Notes: generated from the letters alone by a model not told the origin. Positions 31,942 through 43,891 are shown, counted from the stretch's first letter. The stretch is DNA of 64,000 bases from Lophium mytilinum (GCA_010093605.1 MU004181.1:2448215-2512214), one strand, 5' to 3'. Numbers and translations: made by a program.

Positions 31942-32696
31942 CTACCACTTCGCCTCCTTCCGCGCCAAGAACTCTTTCAGGACAGTCACATCCTTCTCCA
32001 GCGCCTCAAGCCATGGCACGAGCGCCGCCTGCACTTTATCTTGATCCGCGCCCAGCTTCGCATAGAAGTCCTTCCGGTACGGCGTCGCGCCCATAGCGGC
32101 GCTGAAGATAGGTTTAATCAGGAAGGAGTGGTGCGGCTTGAGGGTGTTGGAGTAGGCGGAGCGGAAGGAGGCGGAGAGTTCTTCTGAGGAGTTGTTTAGG
32201 TTGGCGCGGAGGGCTTGGGCGGTGAAATCGAGGCCACTGGTAACATGTTAGTTATCTGGTATAGGGAAGTCTGGGGTGGAAGGGGGGCTTACCGGACTAG
32301 CCATAGGAGCCCCTCGGTGGCTGTGTGCTTCTTCTCCTTCAGCTCGTTCAAGACGAGGTCTTGGAGCGTCTCGGACAGAGTGGGAGCGGCGAGTTGGCGG
32401 TCGCGGATCTTCTTGACGTTGCCGAGCATGTCGTTCTTGACGGGGTTGAAGGCCATGGAGCCTAGGACGTCTGCGGGGGGAGAGATATTAGCATTGAAAA
32501 CGAGCTCTATTACATAGACCTTGAGGATATTTCTGCAGTCTTGAAACCTACCAAACAGTGTAGTCAAGCTCTCCGCAGCCTCGAGGAACTCGGTGGTTGG
32601 AACAGCATTGTCCTTCCCCGACTCGACTGGGACATCGACGAAGCTCTTCTTGAGCGTGTCGAAGAAAGTTCCGTTGGGAGGGTATGCGGCAGCCAT
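31942..32696 (-). CDS. het-C2: HET-C2-type glycolipid transfer protein
   Basis: Three exons on the minus strand, 32552..32696, 32293..32470 and 31942..32236; introns of 81 and 56 bp; 205 residues, the usual length for the family. The GLTP fold is recognisable throughout: FFDTLKKSFVDVPV, TTEFLEAAESLTTLFDVLGS, VKNDMLGNVKKIRDR, EGLLWLVRGLDFTAQAL and LKPHHSFLIKPIFSAAM. Asp62, Asn66, Lys69 and Trp105 align in order and spacing with the sugar-headgroup Asp/Asn/Lys/Trp set of human GLTP, and His143 or His144 supplies the ceramide-contact histidine. The protein moves glycosphingolipids between membranes. In Podospora anserina its orthologue is the het-c heterokaryon incompatibility locus, which acts with NWD-repeat partners; such a role here is inference. 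Confidence 0.94.
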
Positions 32697-33009
32697 GATT
32701 GCTATGCTTAATTGTATTTCTTTTGAGGTTATAAGGGAAAGTTTGAGGTTTCGTGGAGCTTGAAGAAGACGAAGCTCCCTTGGAAAGCGGTGTGCGAGGG
32801 GCTGGCGCGGGGGCCATCTCCAGACCAGACAGGGACCAGATCGGTCAGCTAGTGGGGCCGCACGTGCAAATATAGATAGCAGTGAAAGGTCTTGAGAATA
32901 CACTATCATTACTTTATTTGAAATTCCCTCCAACTCCTGGCCAATCTAAATGGTATCAAATGCGCTGTGCTCGCTAAACAAAATCTTGAAACATCCCAGA
33001 ATCTCTCAA

Positions 33010-34128
33010 TCATGCGAAAAAGCGAATCGCGAGCTTCTTCCCCTTTGGTAATACCAACAACCCACTGACGCTCTCTAGCGCTGTCATTTTGTCACCAAAT
33101 CCCATGCTGTCACTGAAATCTCCAGCCATTGTATTTGCGGCTGGGGTCAGGATCGACGCGACTGTGCTCGCTGTTTCCGGTAGTATGGCAGCGGTTTTTG
33201 CAAGGAGGCTGGCGAGAACAGCCTTGAAGCTCTGCTGATCCAGGTCGCAGTTGTTGCCTTTTTCGCAGAACGGCTCGTAGAGGTTTCCGTTGAGAGTAAA
33301 GGTGTCTTTGATGTGCCCCAGGAAGCCATTGACGCGATCGATCCACTTGTGGTCGCCGGTCTGTGTTGCCATGACTGCGGAGCCGTACAGGACTGTTGCG
33401 ATATTGTAGCTCCATTCATTGTGGTTGACATCAATGCAGCCTGATCCCTTCGCGTCGTCCGTCCCATCAAAAACCGCGAATGTTTTCACGTCGATTAGAC
33501 CAACACTGACGAGCCAGTCATACGCCGCGTCGGCAACTCCGGAAGCAGCTTCGTCCTTATTGTAAAGGGCGAGGCGGGCAGCTAACTCGAAGTAGCCAGC
33601 CGTCGCAATGGTAGATTTGTAGTCGTAGCCGTCTTCTCCAGGGTTTATTTTCCACTTCATGCCACCCTTGCACCGAGTTGTGTCCCATCTGCCTTTCTGC
33701 TCGTTGTAGACGTTTGTTGCAAAATCGACCCACTTCGGTTGTCCAGCAGGCGGGTCGGAAATCTTATATTCAGCAGCCGACATGGCGAGGCGTCCCCACC
33801 AAGCTTGATCGTCGTTTGCAACACCAACACCGGCCATCATGAAGTCATTGGCGGAAGTTGCTTGTGAAAGTATGCCCGCTAGAACAATGTGCTCGTAGGA
33901 GGCATCACCGGTGTTGTGCTGATAGGAGACGAGAGCGCTCAAGGAATTTGCCGACTCCCACCAGAATGCGGGTGCAGGAAGCAGACCAGCGGGGCACATA
34001 GACGCCAATGATCTGGCGAAATCTGCTGAGCCGGTCTTGATGGAGGGGGAATTTGTGGCATCGAGGGAAAAGGCAGTGGCCTTGCAAGCCAGGGCTGCAA
34101 GGACGAGCGTGCAGGATTGGGTCCACAT
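33010..34128 (-). CDS. GH76 family endo-1,6-alpha-mannosidase (DCW1/DFG5-like)
   Basis: Single exon, 372 residues from the ATG at 34128. The frame runs further upstream only with non-ATG starts, and the ATG begins a good signal peptide (SCTLVLAALACKATAF). Mature features: FWWESANSLSALVSY, then NDDQAWWGRLAM with the paired catalytic aspartates at 106-107, KWKINPGEDGYDYKSTIATA, and NHNEWSYNIATVLYG. GH76 enzymes cleave or transfer alpha-1,6-mannan and help to cross-link GPI proteins to wall glucan. The C-terminus (LPKGKKLAIRFFA) lacks the Ser/Thr-rich stretch and hydrophobic tail of GPI-anchored Dcw1/Dfg5, so this form is probably released to the medium. It is one of the several paralogues usual in filamentous fungi. 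Confidence 0.9.
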   Translation of the reverse strand: MWTQSCTLVLAALACKATAFSLDATNSPSIKTGSADFARSLASMCPAGLLPAPAFWWESANSLSALVSYQHNTGDASYEHIVLAGILSQATSANDFMMAGVGVANDDQAWWGRLAMSAAEYKISDPPAGQPKWVDFATNVYNEQKGRWDTTRCKGGMKWKINPGEDGYDYKSTIATAGYFELAARLALYNKDEAASGVADAAYDWLVSVGLIDVKTFAVFDGTDDAKGSGCIDVNHNEWSYNIATVLYGSAVMATQTGDHKWIDRVNGFLGHIKDTFTLNGNLYEPFCEKGNNCDLDQQSFKAVLASLLAKTAAILPETASTVASILTPAANTMAGDFSDSMGFGDKMTALESVSGLLVLPKGKKLAIRFFA

Positions 34129-35944
34129 AATGATGATATCGTGAAACAGTGGATAAAAGGACGTAATTAAATTCGAGAATAGCAAAAGAAAATATAACAA
34201 CCGTGATCAAGAGAAGAAAACGAAAACAAACAGAGCAAAAGAGATTAGGAGATAAGGGTCTGGGCTGTGTTCTGAATGTTGTGGATCCATGATTGGAATG
34301 CGATTCCATCATAACCTTTATACAACCTCAATTTCACCATTGGGGCTGAAAGCAGTTGAGATCGGCTCCGTTTAGGCGACAATACCTTACCGGATTGGAG
34401 GAATGGGAAATTGTGTAGTGGCCCAAGCCTCATCTGAGTCGTAGCAGACATCGTGATGGCCTAATCTGACGACCGCAGCACCAGCGTAGATGCAGCACAG
34501 AGAGAATCCAGACCACTAGAAGGCCAGAAAAAGATATTAAGGTTTTGGATCCGAGGCAGTGATCTTTCGAACTACTGAAGACAAGCATGATAGACACTTC
34601 TGCTAATAAGGAGTGGGGGCTGGTGGTAGCCTATGAGAACTCAAGAGTCACAAGGGTCCATAGAACAGAGTAAGATTACAGTGCTGTGAATGGGTAGAAT
34701 TAGGGTTAAGCATGAAGTGCGAGGTGGCACACGTCCGGGCCGTGTTAGAGCGTGGTGGTGGCAGAGCTGATGCTAAAATAGGATCTTAGGGCGTCCTATC
34801 TGAGGAGGCCGTCACTCGGAGATTACCGGCGTGAAGTCTCGCCGCACGTCGTATGAGAAGAGGACGAGGAGGATTGCGGCGAGGGAAGTAGGAGACGGGA
34901 GCGGAGTGGTCGGAAAAGAGGCGCGGTGATGTGGCCGTGCTGCTAGCGTGGAGGCTGGATAGATGGCGAGCGTGGAGCCAATGGCACAAAAGGCCAGCCT
35001 CGCATAGCCCTATAAGGCCAGTATTACTCCGGCCAGCTATTGGACGGACGCCTGATTAAGGCAAGTCAGACATGCTTTGCTGAGACTCAGGCGCCCTGTC
35101 GCCGTGCGGCGCTCACCCACGCACGGCTCCCCACGCTTGAACAAGTCGCCGCTCGATAACGAAGCACAGCCTGGCCAACTTGCTATACCTCTGCGTTGCG
35201 GGCTTTTGCAGCTTCTTCTTTCCGCCCCATATACCTGCGTGATGCTCGGATGGAAGAAGGCAAGAAGCTGACGTTTTCCGAGATTGAGAAAAGCAGACGC
35301 ATGAAGAGGAGATGGAAAGGTAACCATTGTACTAAACCAAGGCACTCTGCTGCTCGTCGTCTTGGCTTCGTGCCGCTCTCGTAATGTGTAGGTTTTACTC
35401 CTCGATGTTCTCCACCACATCGATCCTAAGTGGTCTCTGCTGAACGGCAGATAAGCATGAAATGATGAAGGTGACAGAAAGTTTGCATAGCTAGAGTAAT
35501 AGCCCATGAAGTCTTTTTCAACTCAAGCCATCAACCCGCCTATCCCAGCTGCTCAAAAAGGTATGAATATTTCCACCTACCTAAAGTTGTCAAAACTTCC
35601 CTCTCCGGCAGGTCGCGAAGTGGGGTCAAAAGACCAAAGCCCCGCACTCGTCACTACTCACCAGCACATCTAGCCACTCAGTTGCCGTCGCGTCGCGCAG
35701 TTCCCTGTAAAAGCACGCCGGAATGAAGAGAAAGCTCTCCCGCTGCTCTAGCCGGGCTTCTCTCCGCCGAGTACCGAGTTATATAAACCCGTTGGTCGAT
35801 CACTGATTGCTGATCGAACGGCCGATCTCGGCACTGAGTGAACACTGCTTCATAGTGTATCGCTATCCTCGGTGTTTTTGAAATAGTTGCTTGCGTGTCG
35901 AAGCCTACTTTTGAAAAGACGACTTGTACGCCGATCCAGCCGTC
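34129..35944. other. long divergent intergenic region
   Basis: About 1.8 kb between the GH76 gene (minus) and the dehydrogenase gene (plus). Open frames such as minus 35037..35507 and minus 35678..36244 show no family resemblance, and the latter overlaps the dehydrogenase exon. No repeat or RNA gene seen. Confidence 0.5.
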
Positions 35945-37148
35945 ATGTCTCCCTCCACAATCCGCACGAAGTCCCGCGTCTTCAAGATCGTCACCATACC
36001 CGGAGACGGCATCGGCGTCGACATCACAGAAGCCGCAGTTGCAGTTCTCCAGAAGCTCGCCGCGGTATCTGGGACCTTTGAGTTTGAGTTTACCGAGAAG
36101 GACTGGAGCAGCAAGAAGTATCAGGAAAGAGGCTACTACATGCCGGAGGACGGCCTGGATCAGCTGAAGAAGTTTGATGCCATCTACTTTGGGGCTGTTG
36201 GATGGCCTGGTAAGTGAAGAATCCAATCGTGTTGCTATTTGCACACGTATTGAATGGGGAAATGTGTGCAGTGTCAGGTACGAAGATTGCTGATTATGGC
36301 CGCGAATAGATGTACCCGATCATATTTCCCTCTGGGGCCTCATCCTTCCTATCCGAAATGCCCTCGGTCAATATGTAAACGTTCGTCCGACTCGCGTTCT
36401 ACGAGGCATAACATCGCCATTGAAGGACTGCGGCCCTGGCGATCTCGACTGGGTTATCGTCAGAGAGAACTCTGAGGGCGAATACGCTGGTCATGGAGGA
36501 ACCACGCATGGCGCATTTTCACACGCTATAGCCACCGAGGTTTCCATCTTCACACGTGTGGGTATCGAGAGGATATTCCGCTTCGCCTTCGAGACCGCCA
36601 GATCGCGGCCCAGGAAGAAGTTGACAATGGTGACGAAGAGCAATGCACAAAGACACGGCATGGTGCTCTGGGACAAGATCTTTACCGAGATAACCAAGGA
36701 GTATCCAGATGTTGAGACCGACAAGATGCTTGTCGACGCAATGACCGTAAGGATGACCTTGCATCCCAAAACACTTGACACGATTGTTGCAACCAACCTG
36801 CATGCCGACATCCTCTCTGATCTTGCAGCTGCGTTGTCTGGTAGCATTGGTATTGCGCCGTCGAGTAACCTGGATCCCACGAGGGAGTTCCCTAGTATGT
36901 TCGAGCCGATTCACGGCTCGGCGCCGGATATCGCGGGGAAGGGTATCGCGAACCCAATCGGCGCATTTTGGAGTGCGGCAGAGATGGTAAGATGGCTAGG
37001 GTTCACCGAAGCTGCAGATGGATTAATGGCGGCCATTGAGAATGTGACGGAAGCTGAAATTAAGACAAAAGATCTGGCAGGCGCGAGCGACACGAAAACC
37101 GTGACAGAGGCCGTGTGCAAGGAGATCGAAAAAGTTTTGCAGAAGTAG
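35945..37148 (+). CDS. tartrate/isopropylmalate-type decarboxylating dehydrogenase
   Basis: Two exons, 35945..36209 and 36310..37148, with a 100-bp intron; 367 residues. The junction restores GAVGWPDVPDHISLWGLILP, the substrate-loop region of tartrate dehydrogenase/decarboxylase and close relatives. Other motifs: IVTIPGDGIGVDITE (N-terminal nucleotide region), VRENSEGEYAG, the catalytic Lys-Asp region KSNAQRHGMVLWDKIF and VDAMTVRMTLHPKTLD, NLHADILSDLAAALSGSIG, and [20 protein letters not shown]. The enzyme oxidises and decarboxylates a 2-hydroxy acid (tartrate, malate or similar) with NAD and a divalent metal. The DHISLWG signature argues for the tartrate group over leucine biosynthesis. Its 3' end overlaps the opposing Imp2 frame. 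Confidence 0.9.
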
Positions 37149-37818
37149 AACTCCGTGTATATAGAACGGGCGTAGCACTCACCATGCCCTCTAAATCTTC
37201 ATAGTCTTTTGGCAAACGTGAAGTCCCAGGTATGACTCTCGTGTCTCCCTTCCGAGCCTTCTTCACGGGGATATCTTCTGGAAAGATGAGATTCCTCATG
37301 ATATAGAGAGCTTTCCCATCTACCATGGCTTTTGAAATTGGTCCAAAGTCGTTGCTATCCCTGCTTGCCGTCCAGTTGTCGCCCTCGACCCAAATGTGAT
37401 TATGCGGCACTACGATCTTCACACTCCCGTCTGGACCCTTCACAACCCCATCATACATCCCACTACCCCCAGTATAGTTCTTGCGTAGTCCATATCCCCC
37501 GTATCCCCCCTTGGTTGCCGTAGCTCTGTCCCGGGGTATCACAGTATCGCCTTCCAAAGCTATAATCCTCTTGATGGAGATTTCTTCTGGGTTATGTGGC
37601 TTCCAAAATGTTACAATATCGCCTCGCTTTAAGTTCTGGCGAGGAAAGCTGCGCGAGAGCAACACACGGTCGTGAATGCCGGCGCTTTTCGACTTTGGGG
37701 AGAGAGTAGGCGTCATGCTCTCGCCTTTGACGGCGGTAGTACTGAGATAATTGTCTGTGAATAGGTAGAAGACCGAGCCTGCGACGCCCATGCGGTAGAT
37801 AGTCTTCCAGTAGGACAT
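37060..37818 (-). CDS. IMP2: mitochondrial inner membrane protease subunit 2
   Basis: Single frame from an ATG at 37818, 252 residues. An N-terminal membrane helix (MGVAGSVFYLFTDNYL) is followed by the signal-peptidase I catalytic blocks. The serine is Ser34 in VKGESMTPTLSP; the lysine is Lys83 in SIKRIIALEGD, preceded by the NPEEI segment seen in Imp2. Box E is HIWVEGDNWTASRDSNDFGPI. Imp2 cleaves sorting signals from proteins in the intermembrane space, acting with Imp1. The last 40 residues (from about 213) are low in conservation and are read from DNA that also encodes the end of the convergent dehydrogenase gene, an 89-bp overlap. A GTGAGT at the position of Val214 could be a splice donor giving a shorter end; the C-terminus is therefore uncertain. 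Confidence 0.88.
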   Translation of the reverse strand: MSYWKTIYRMGVAGSVFYLFTDNYLSTTAVKGESMTPTLSPKSKSAGIHDRVLLSRSFPRQNLKRGDIVTFWKPHNPEEISIKRIIALEGDTVIPRDRATATKGGYGGYGLRKNYTGGSGMYDGVVKGPDGSVKIVVPHNHIWVEGDNWTASRDSNDFGPISKAMVDGKALYIMRNLIFPEDIPVKKARKGDTRVIPGTSRLPKDYEDLEGMVSATPVLYTRSSTSAKLFRSPCTRPLSRFSCRSRLPDLLS

Positions 37819-38245
37819 ACTGACGTGAAGCAGCTCTGGTGGCTGTCAATAATCTGTGAAATGGGCAAGAGGTAGCTTTGCGTGCTCCGAGGTCTGAGCT
37901 CTTGGATCCAGGGTCTCGAAAATTTGCGTTATGTAATCAAATACTCACTTGACGCATTCTTCAGCTCATTTGATGGCAACTGATTCTCGTCTAGAACAGT
38001 CTTCTCCATACATTGGAAGATGATAGTGTGAAGCAGTATTCAAGAAATCGTGGAGAGACCATTGATTTCAGCATCGTCACCAAAGCACCCGAGATATCGA
38101 GTATTTTCTTCTAAAAAGTACTGTCACATTGCAGGGTGTATAATACAGCATCTACATGAGCCTACATATGCACATCGCACCTAACCGCAGCCCCGCTGGC
38201 GCAATACAATGAAAATGCAAGGAATCGCACCCTAAAAAGACAAAT
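37819..38245. other. spacer between Imp2 and IDH2 genes
   Basis: Holds the promoter of the Imp2 gene and the 3' end of the IDH2 gene. Nothing else recognised. Confidence 0.5.
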
Positions 38246-39756
38246 CTACTTCATAGCCTTGACGACTGCCTCTGCGTATTCATGTGTCTTAGCTTTGCCG
38301 CCAAGATCTCCAGTGATAGTCTATTTGTAGGTTAATATTCATGGTTTTCAAAGTGATAACGAGGGTTGACATACCTTGCCTTCCGCTAGGACCTTGAATA
38401 TAGCAGTCTGGATCTTGTCTGCGTACTGGTTGAGGCCCATATGTTGCAACATCATGATACTACTTAGCAGCAGAGCCGTTGGGTTGGCAAGTCCCTTTCC
38501 AGCGATATCGGGTGCGGAACCGTGCACGGCCTCGAAGATGGAGCACTCGTCTCCGATGTTACCGGAGGGGGTTAGACCAAGACCACCGATCAGACCAGCG
38601 CAAAGATCGGACAGAATGTCTCCGTACAGGTTGGGCATGACGAGAACCTTATCGTTGTAAGGGGTAGGATCCGTGACCATCTTCAGGCAAGTGTTGTCTA
38701 GAAGTTCGGCGTCGAATTCGATTTTGGGGTAGTTCTTGGCGAGGTCACGGGCGGTGCTGAGGAAGAGACCATCGGACATCTTCATGATAGTGGCTTTGTG
38801 GACAGCGCGCACCTTCTTTCGTCCAACGTCCTCGGCATACTGGAATGCAAACTTGAGGACGCGCTCGGAGGCGTCCTTGGTGATGAGCTTGATGCTCTGT
38901 ACGACACCGTCCACAACGACGTGCTCGATACCAGAGTATTCTCCCTCAGTATTCTCTCGGATCAACACGGTATCCACGCCATCGTATGGTGTCTTGTATC
39001 CAGCGATTGACTTGCAGGGACGGACGTTGGCGAAAAGGTTGAATGTTCGTCGGAGGGTGAGATTTAGAGAGACATGGCCCTTGCCGATGGGGGTCTGTGA
39101 GGTGTCAGTGAGGCCACGGAATATATGGCAGGGCTGCTAGTACCGCCAGCGGCCCTTTCAGAGCTACGAAGTTCTTCGTGACACTCTCAATGGCCTCATC
39201 TGGAATGACAGTCTTGCCGTCTTTGAGAGTGGGTGTAACGTCCACGGATTCCCACTTGATAGGCACCTTTGACCCAATTAGCTGCTGTGCAAGCGTCCGA
39301 GTGTAGATTTGTCCTTACTCCTGCGGCCGAGAAGATATCCTTTACTGATTGTGAGATCTCAGGCCCAATTCCGTCTCCCTCGATAAGCGTCACGGTGAAT
39401 TTGCCCTGTACAATGTAGCCTTGTCAGTCATGTTTTGGGCCCAGCAATCTATCCTCGTTGCAATCCGTCCGGGAGTATTCGCCTTGGTTGGCTTACGTCG
39501 TTGCCTTTGGTGCCCTTGAACTTTGCGACTTTGTCTTCGGCGGGGACAGCGTAGAATCGCGATTGAGACTGGAGTTGAAGACATGGTCAGATACGGTACA
39601 TTTTGAATAGAAGTATAGGGCAGCGGAAGCTCAATGGCGGTGGCTGAAGTCCATAGGACTAACCTGTGCAAGTGCCGGTATCCATCGCTGGGTGGCTGGG
39701 CTGGCGCGACGTAGGCATTGCCTCGCGGGCGCAGCAAAAGTACGGCAGGCCAACAT
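38246..39756 (-). CDS. IDH2: NAD-dependent isocitrate dehydrogenase subunit 2, mitochondrial
   Basis: Six exons on the minus strand: 39664..39756, 39497..39568, 39319..39405, 39144..39266, 38375..39094 and 38246..38320; introns of 95, 91, 52, 49 and 54 bp; 389 residues. The first exon encodes an Arg-rich, acid-poor presequence ([20 protein letters not shown]) typical of matrix import, ending near [10 protein letters not shown]. Then [77 protein letters not shown], the catalytic [33 protein letters not shown] and [19 protein letters not shown]. It ends with [20 protein letters not shown]. This is the catalytic subunit of the TCA-cycle Idh1/Idh2 enzyme. All junctions keep the frame. Confidence 0.95.
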
Positions 39757-40340
39757 CTCGAAGACGATACCAGTAGAGGGCAGAAGAAGTGCAGCAGTGT
39801 GCGGTTGCTGCAGGGAGAATTGGGGGCGGCGGGGGAGTGGGGAGAAGATGTTGTTACGGTGGTAAAAGCAAAGCTCTGAAGATCGACGGTGCCAAGGCCT
39901 AACGGCGATTTAATCGCGACCTCCCATGCCCGGTCGCGGCATGCATTCAATACAAGAGGTGTGGCATAACTTCTTTAGCAAATAACATGTGAAATCTACG
40001 TTGATACCATATAGAAGCAAAGTGCCATTTAGTTAAATTTATGCTTCGAGATCATGTCAAGATTTGACAATAGACTTACCTAACCCCGGTTGAGGTTCTC
40101 TGGTACACATTAATGCTATAAAACAACAAACTGTAAGGCTCATTGCTTTCTGGGTCAATTCAGACGGTGCCAGAATGCCATGTTATGTTCAACGGAGCAT
40201 GCAAGCGAGAGATTGAACTGAAGCTGTGTTGATTCCATGCCGAGACGTTGCATTATTGGCTGATCTTCTCCAACATCGTGACTTCAGACCTTCGACACTA
40301 GCAACGACATCACCATCGAAGACAACTACAAACCCGCAAG
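39757..40340. other. divergent spacer between IDH2 and SEC5
   Basis: Promoter region for both genes; no other signal recognised. Confidence 0.5.
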
Positions 40341-43300
40341 ATGGCGGCTACGGAGGCCAAGCTGCAGAACTACTACAACATCTCAACCCTCTACCCCTCG
40401 GAATGGCCAGCGGAGAAGGACGTGAGCTCCGACGATGATGAGGACTTGCCCAAGACATCCACTAGCAACCCCGTTCGCCGGTCAAAATCGCGCTACTCTG
40501 TGCTGGAACGCAGTGGAAGCTATAGGAGAACTCTACCAGGAGCGGAGAAGACGCGCGATGGGCTCGAGAACCTCGTGCAGAAAGATGAATCCGATCCCCT
40601 CGGCGCATTCCCGAGTGTGGTCCAGGTGCTCCGCCAGCGAGGGCTGCCGGTAGAGGATGATACCAAAATGAGTAGGTTGAGAACACTGAGTACAATTAAG
40701 AAAATTAGCTGATTATTGCAGGAAACCGCTTCCTCCTGTCCTCCACGACCTTCTCCCCCGCCCTCTTTCTCTCACAGGTCCACAATGACGACTCCACCGA
40801 TCAGCTCCTGCGGGGCCTTGACTTCCTCTCGCGATCCATTGAGAAGAAATCAGCGTCCCTCAAGGTACTCGTCGAATCGAACTTCGAGCGTTTTGTGCGC
40901 GCCAAAGCCACCATCGACAACGTATACAACGAGATGCGCGAGCAAGGTGCCGCAGAGCCTGAATCCCCCAAACGACCGCACTCTCGCCATACTAGCAAGT
41001 CAGCCAGTCATGGCAGGAGCACCAGTGGCCCTCTGAGCCCCAACTTAGGTTCTAACAAACCGTTACCGAGTGATAAGAAGAAGAACGCGCTGGTGAAGGA
41101 GAGTGAATATGGTGTTGCGGGTATCAAGGCACCCTTGCTAGAAGTGGCAGTCAAAGCTGAGGAGGTCTGGGGACCTGCCCTTGGTGGAAGGGACAAAGAG
41201 GAGACTCTGAAGGCCATATTGAGCTCCATGGAGAGAAATCGAGCCCTCTTCGAGATTGGAGCTTCACTTCAGGACGCAATCAAGCGCAAGGACCATGAAA
41301 CGATCGTTGAAGACTATACACGAGCACGAAAATATGCAGACGATGCAAGGTCTATGGTCGAAAGTGCCAATTACCATCGGAAGCCTCTCGCAGACGACCA
41401 AGTTCACCAGATCATCGTCACCGCTCGCATGTGGGCAGATGTCGATGGTCAGATAGATTCCTTCAAGCGCGATGCATGGCGCACCCTGACTGGCATGCAC
41501 TTTAACAAGCAGCAAGCAATGGCGGAAGACAAGCCCGAGGCATACATGGAGCTCATTTCCATTATGCTGGAGTTGGGTGTAGAAGAGAACCCCATCTGGT
41601 TTTGGCTTCTCAGCAGGTACGACTTCCTCAAAAACAAGATCGCAGCGACCTGCGAACGGTCAAAAGTCGAGATTGAGATTCTACGTCGCCATCTCGGCAA
41701 TGGCGAGAAGCCTACATTGAGCATGCTCGCCTTGCATCTTCGCTCCGTCGGCTCGCAAGGCCGATCTGGAGACCCTGGGAAGATGGACTCGGCCAAGGTT
41801 TTGGAATTCTGGGAGCATGTGCTTGGCTCTATGAATACCCTTCTCTCTACACAAGGTGGAGTTCTTGGTGAGGTTGTAGAGTACTGGGATACTGCAAGGT
41901 CCTTCATCGATGGCAAAGCACAAAAAAATCTCCCGATCGGTATAGACGGTAGTAGCCGCCAGCATCATCGCCTCTCCACAGACGGTGTTCGAGAGTTGGA
42001 GAAGGGGGTCATCGAGCTGATCAACGTGATCCGCGAGCATATCTTCTCATTCTTCTCCGACCCTCCTATCGACGATATATCTCTGCTATTTTCTCCACTA
42101 CCCACAACCCCTCTTACTCCGAAAACACCAATGTCTGCTGCTCTCACGCCTCTCAATGACTCCCGATTCCGCTTCGACCCCAACAGCGCCCCTCCACCAT
42201 CTCCTTCGCGTGGCGAATCCTGGGAGAAATATGCCTTCTGGCCACCCTACTCTAACGCCCTCAGCGGCGTCCACTATCTCGCCAAAATTCTTGTTCTCAT
42301 TGGCGCCGCTGCGAGCGAAATGGCATCACTACGATTGCCCGAGCGCAGTGAAACGGGAATGCGCATGACGGAACTACTCAAGTCTCTCGTTGGAGGGGTG
42401 CGGGAACGTTGTGTGTCAGCTGTTTGTGTCGCTTGGGACCTCGACGCCGACAAGGTCAAGGTTCTAGAGGATTGGACGCGCTCGTCGGAACGGCGGGACT
42501 CTACAAATCTGCCATCGAGGTTTATGGCGCTACAAAACGCTCTGCTAGGCAATCTGCAGAAGATTTTGTATGTCAGCGATGCGATGAGCAAGCCTGGCTC
42601 GACGGATGTCGTAGTGCCGCCGTCTGCGAAATTGTTGCAGATGGTGCGGAGTCAGTTTGTCACCAGCTTGTACAAGGCCCTTTCTGGAATGGTTGAGAAT
42701 GCCGAAAAAGGGAGGGTGTTGGTTGATGATGACTGGGACGACGTGGCGGACGAGCTCACAGTACCAGCACAGAAGGCGGTTGAGGACTCGAGTTTGAGTG
42801 GCATTGATGCCAGCAATCAGGTATGTCTTCTCAATTTTATACCTCATGTACCGCTCTCATTAGCGTCGTGTCCATTTCCTGCAAGTACTACTTCTGCTGT
42901 ACTTCATGTAATTCATGTACCCTAATCATAGCATGTCATATATACCACCGTTTTCCCAACCAAGAGAAACTATGCTAACGAACAAACTCAGTCTATCCGT
43001 CTCCTCCTGACCCTCTCCACTCTCGCACACCTTAGCATGGACCAGATCCCTAACCTAATCTCCATTTTCGAATCGACCTTCTCCGTCGCCCTTACGGATG
43101 AAACGACCGCCATTCGCGACTCGCTTGCCAAAATCGACGCCCACCTATTCAAATCATATACGAAGCCGATCGCCGACCGCCTCGCAGCTACGATCACCAC
43201 CGGCATCCAATCCCCCAATTGGGCGCCCACCGTGTCCCGCGGCTCCGACCGCAGCCCCTCTCCTTACGTCTACGAAGTTCTTCTTGACTTGGTTATTGTG

Positions 43301-43717
43301 CACACTGAGGTTTCAACCACCGCAAACCCCCTCACGGGCCGCATCCTCAAGTTCCTGTTCGAGCACATCTCCGTCTGCCTCATCAACACGTTCCAGTCGC
43401 GGCAGCGCTACACACTCGCGCACCTCATGCAAGCGACACTGGACGTCGAATTTTTGGCACAGACGCTGTCGACGTACACGACGGAGAAGGCGGCGGAGGT
43501 GCAGACGGAGATTTATCAAGTCCTCGACCAGCGGACGGATAATGAGGCGAGGGTCAAGCTGCAAAATGAACTGCCGAGCTTGAGGCTCATTTTGAAGAGG
43601 CTGAGGGAGGGGACGAGGAGCCAATTTGCGTGCTTTAGGAGGCCGAAGAGAGGGACAGTCGTGGACGGGAGGCCGGCAAGTAGGGGAATTAGTATTGTGT
43701 CGAGGGGGAGGGATTAA
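40341..43717 (+). CDS. SEC5: exocyst complex component Sec5
   Basis: Three exons, 40341..40671, 40722..42820 and 42992..43717, with introns of 50 and 171 bp; 1051 residues, about the usual length for filamentous fungal Sec5. The start reads MAATEAKLQNYYNISTLYPS. The first junction restores MRNRFLLSSTTFSPALFLSQ, the conserved N-terminal Sec5 block, followed by helix-rich LSRSIEKKSASLKVLVESNF and FVRAKATIDNVYNEM. Much of the rest is helical rod typical of exocyst subunits, interrupted by a Pro/Ser linker near LFSPLPTTPLTPKTP. Sec5 tethers secretory vesicles at growth sites such as the hyphal tip. The last 30 residues are basic. The 171-bp intron is longer than average but has a GCTAAC branch site and a CAG acceptor. 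Confidence 0.92.
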
Positions 43718-43891
43718 GCGTAGACGACGAGTATTCAGATGTGGCCGGCAGCCGTTCTGTTTCGAGCTTGACCGTGGTTGTGCAGGCTTGAGCGTTGCCG
43801 GATTGAAATATTATACAATTTGATGATTTATATCCACCACATGATTCATAGCTGACCCATCGAGGGTCCAGCAACATTATTCCCAATCTTT

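Noticed and set aside
35678-36244. 188-codon minus-strand frame
   Set aside because: Overlaps the first exon of the dehydrogenase gene on the opposite strand and has no family resemblance.
43098-43624. Arg/Ser-rich 161-codon frame and antisense 103-codon frame
   Set aside because: Alternative frames of the last Sec5 exon.
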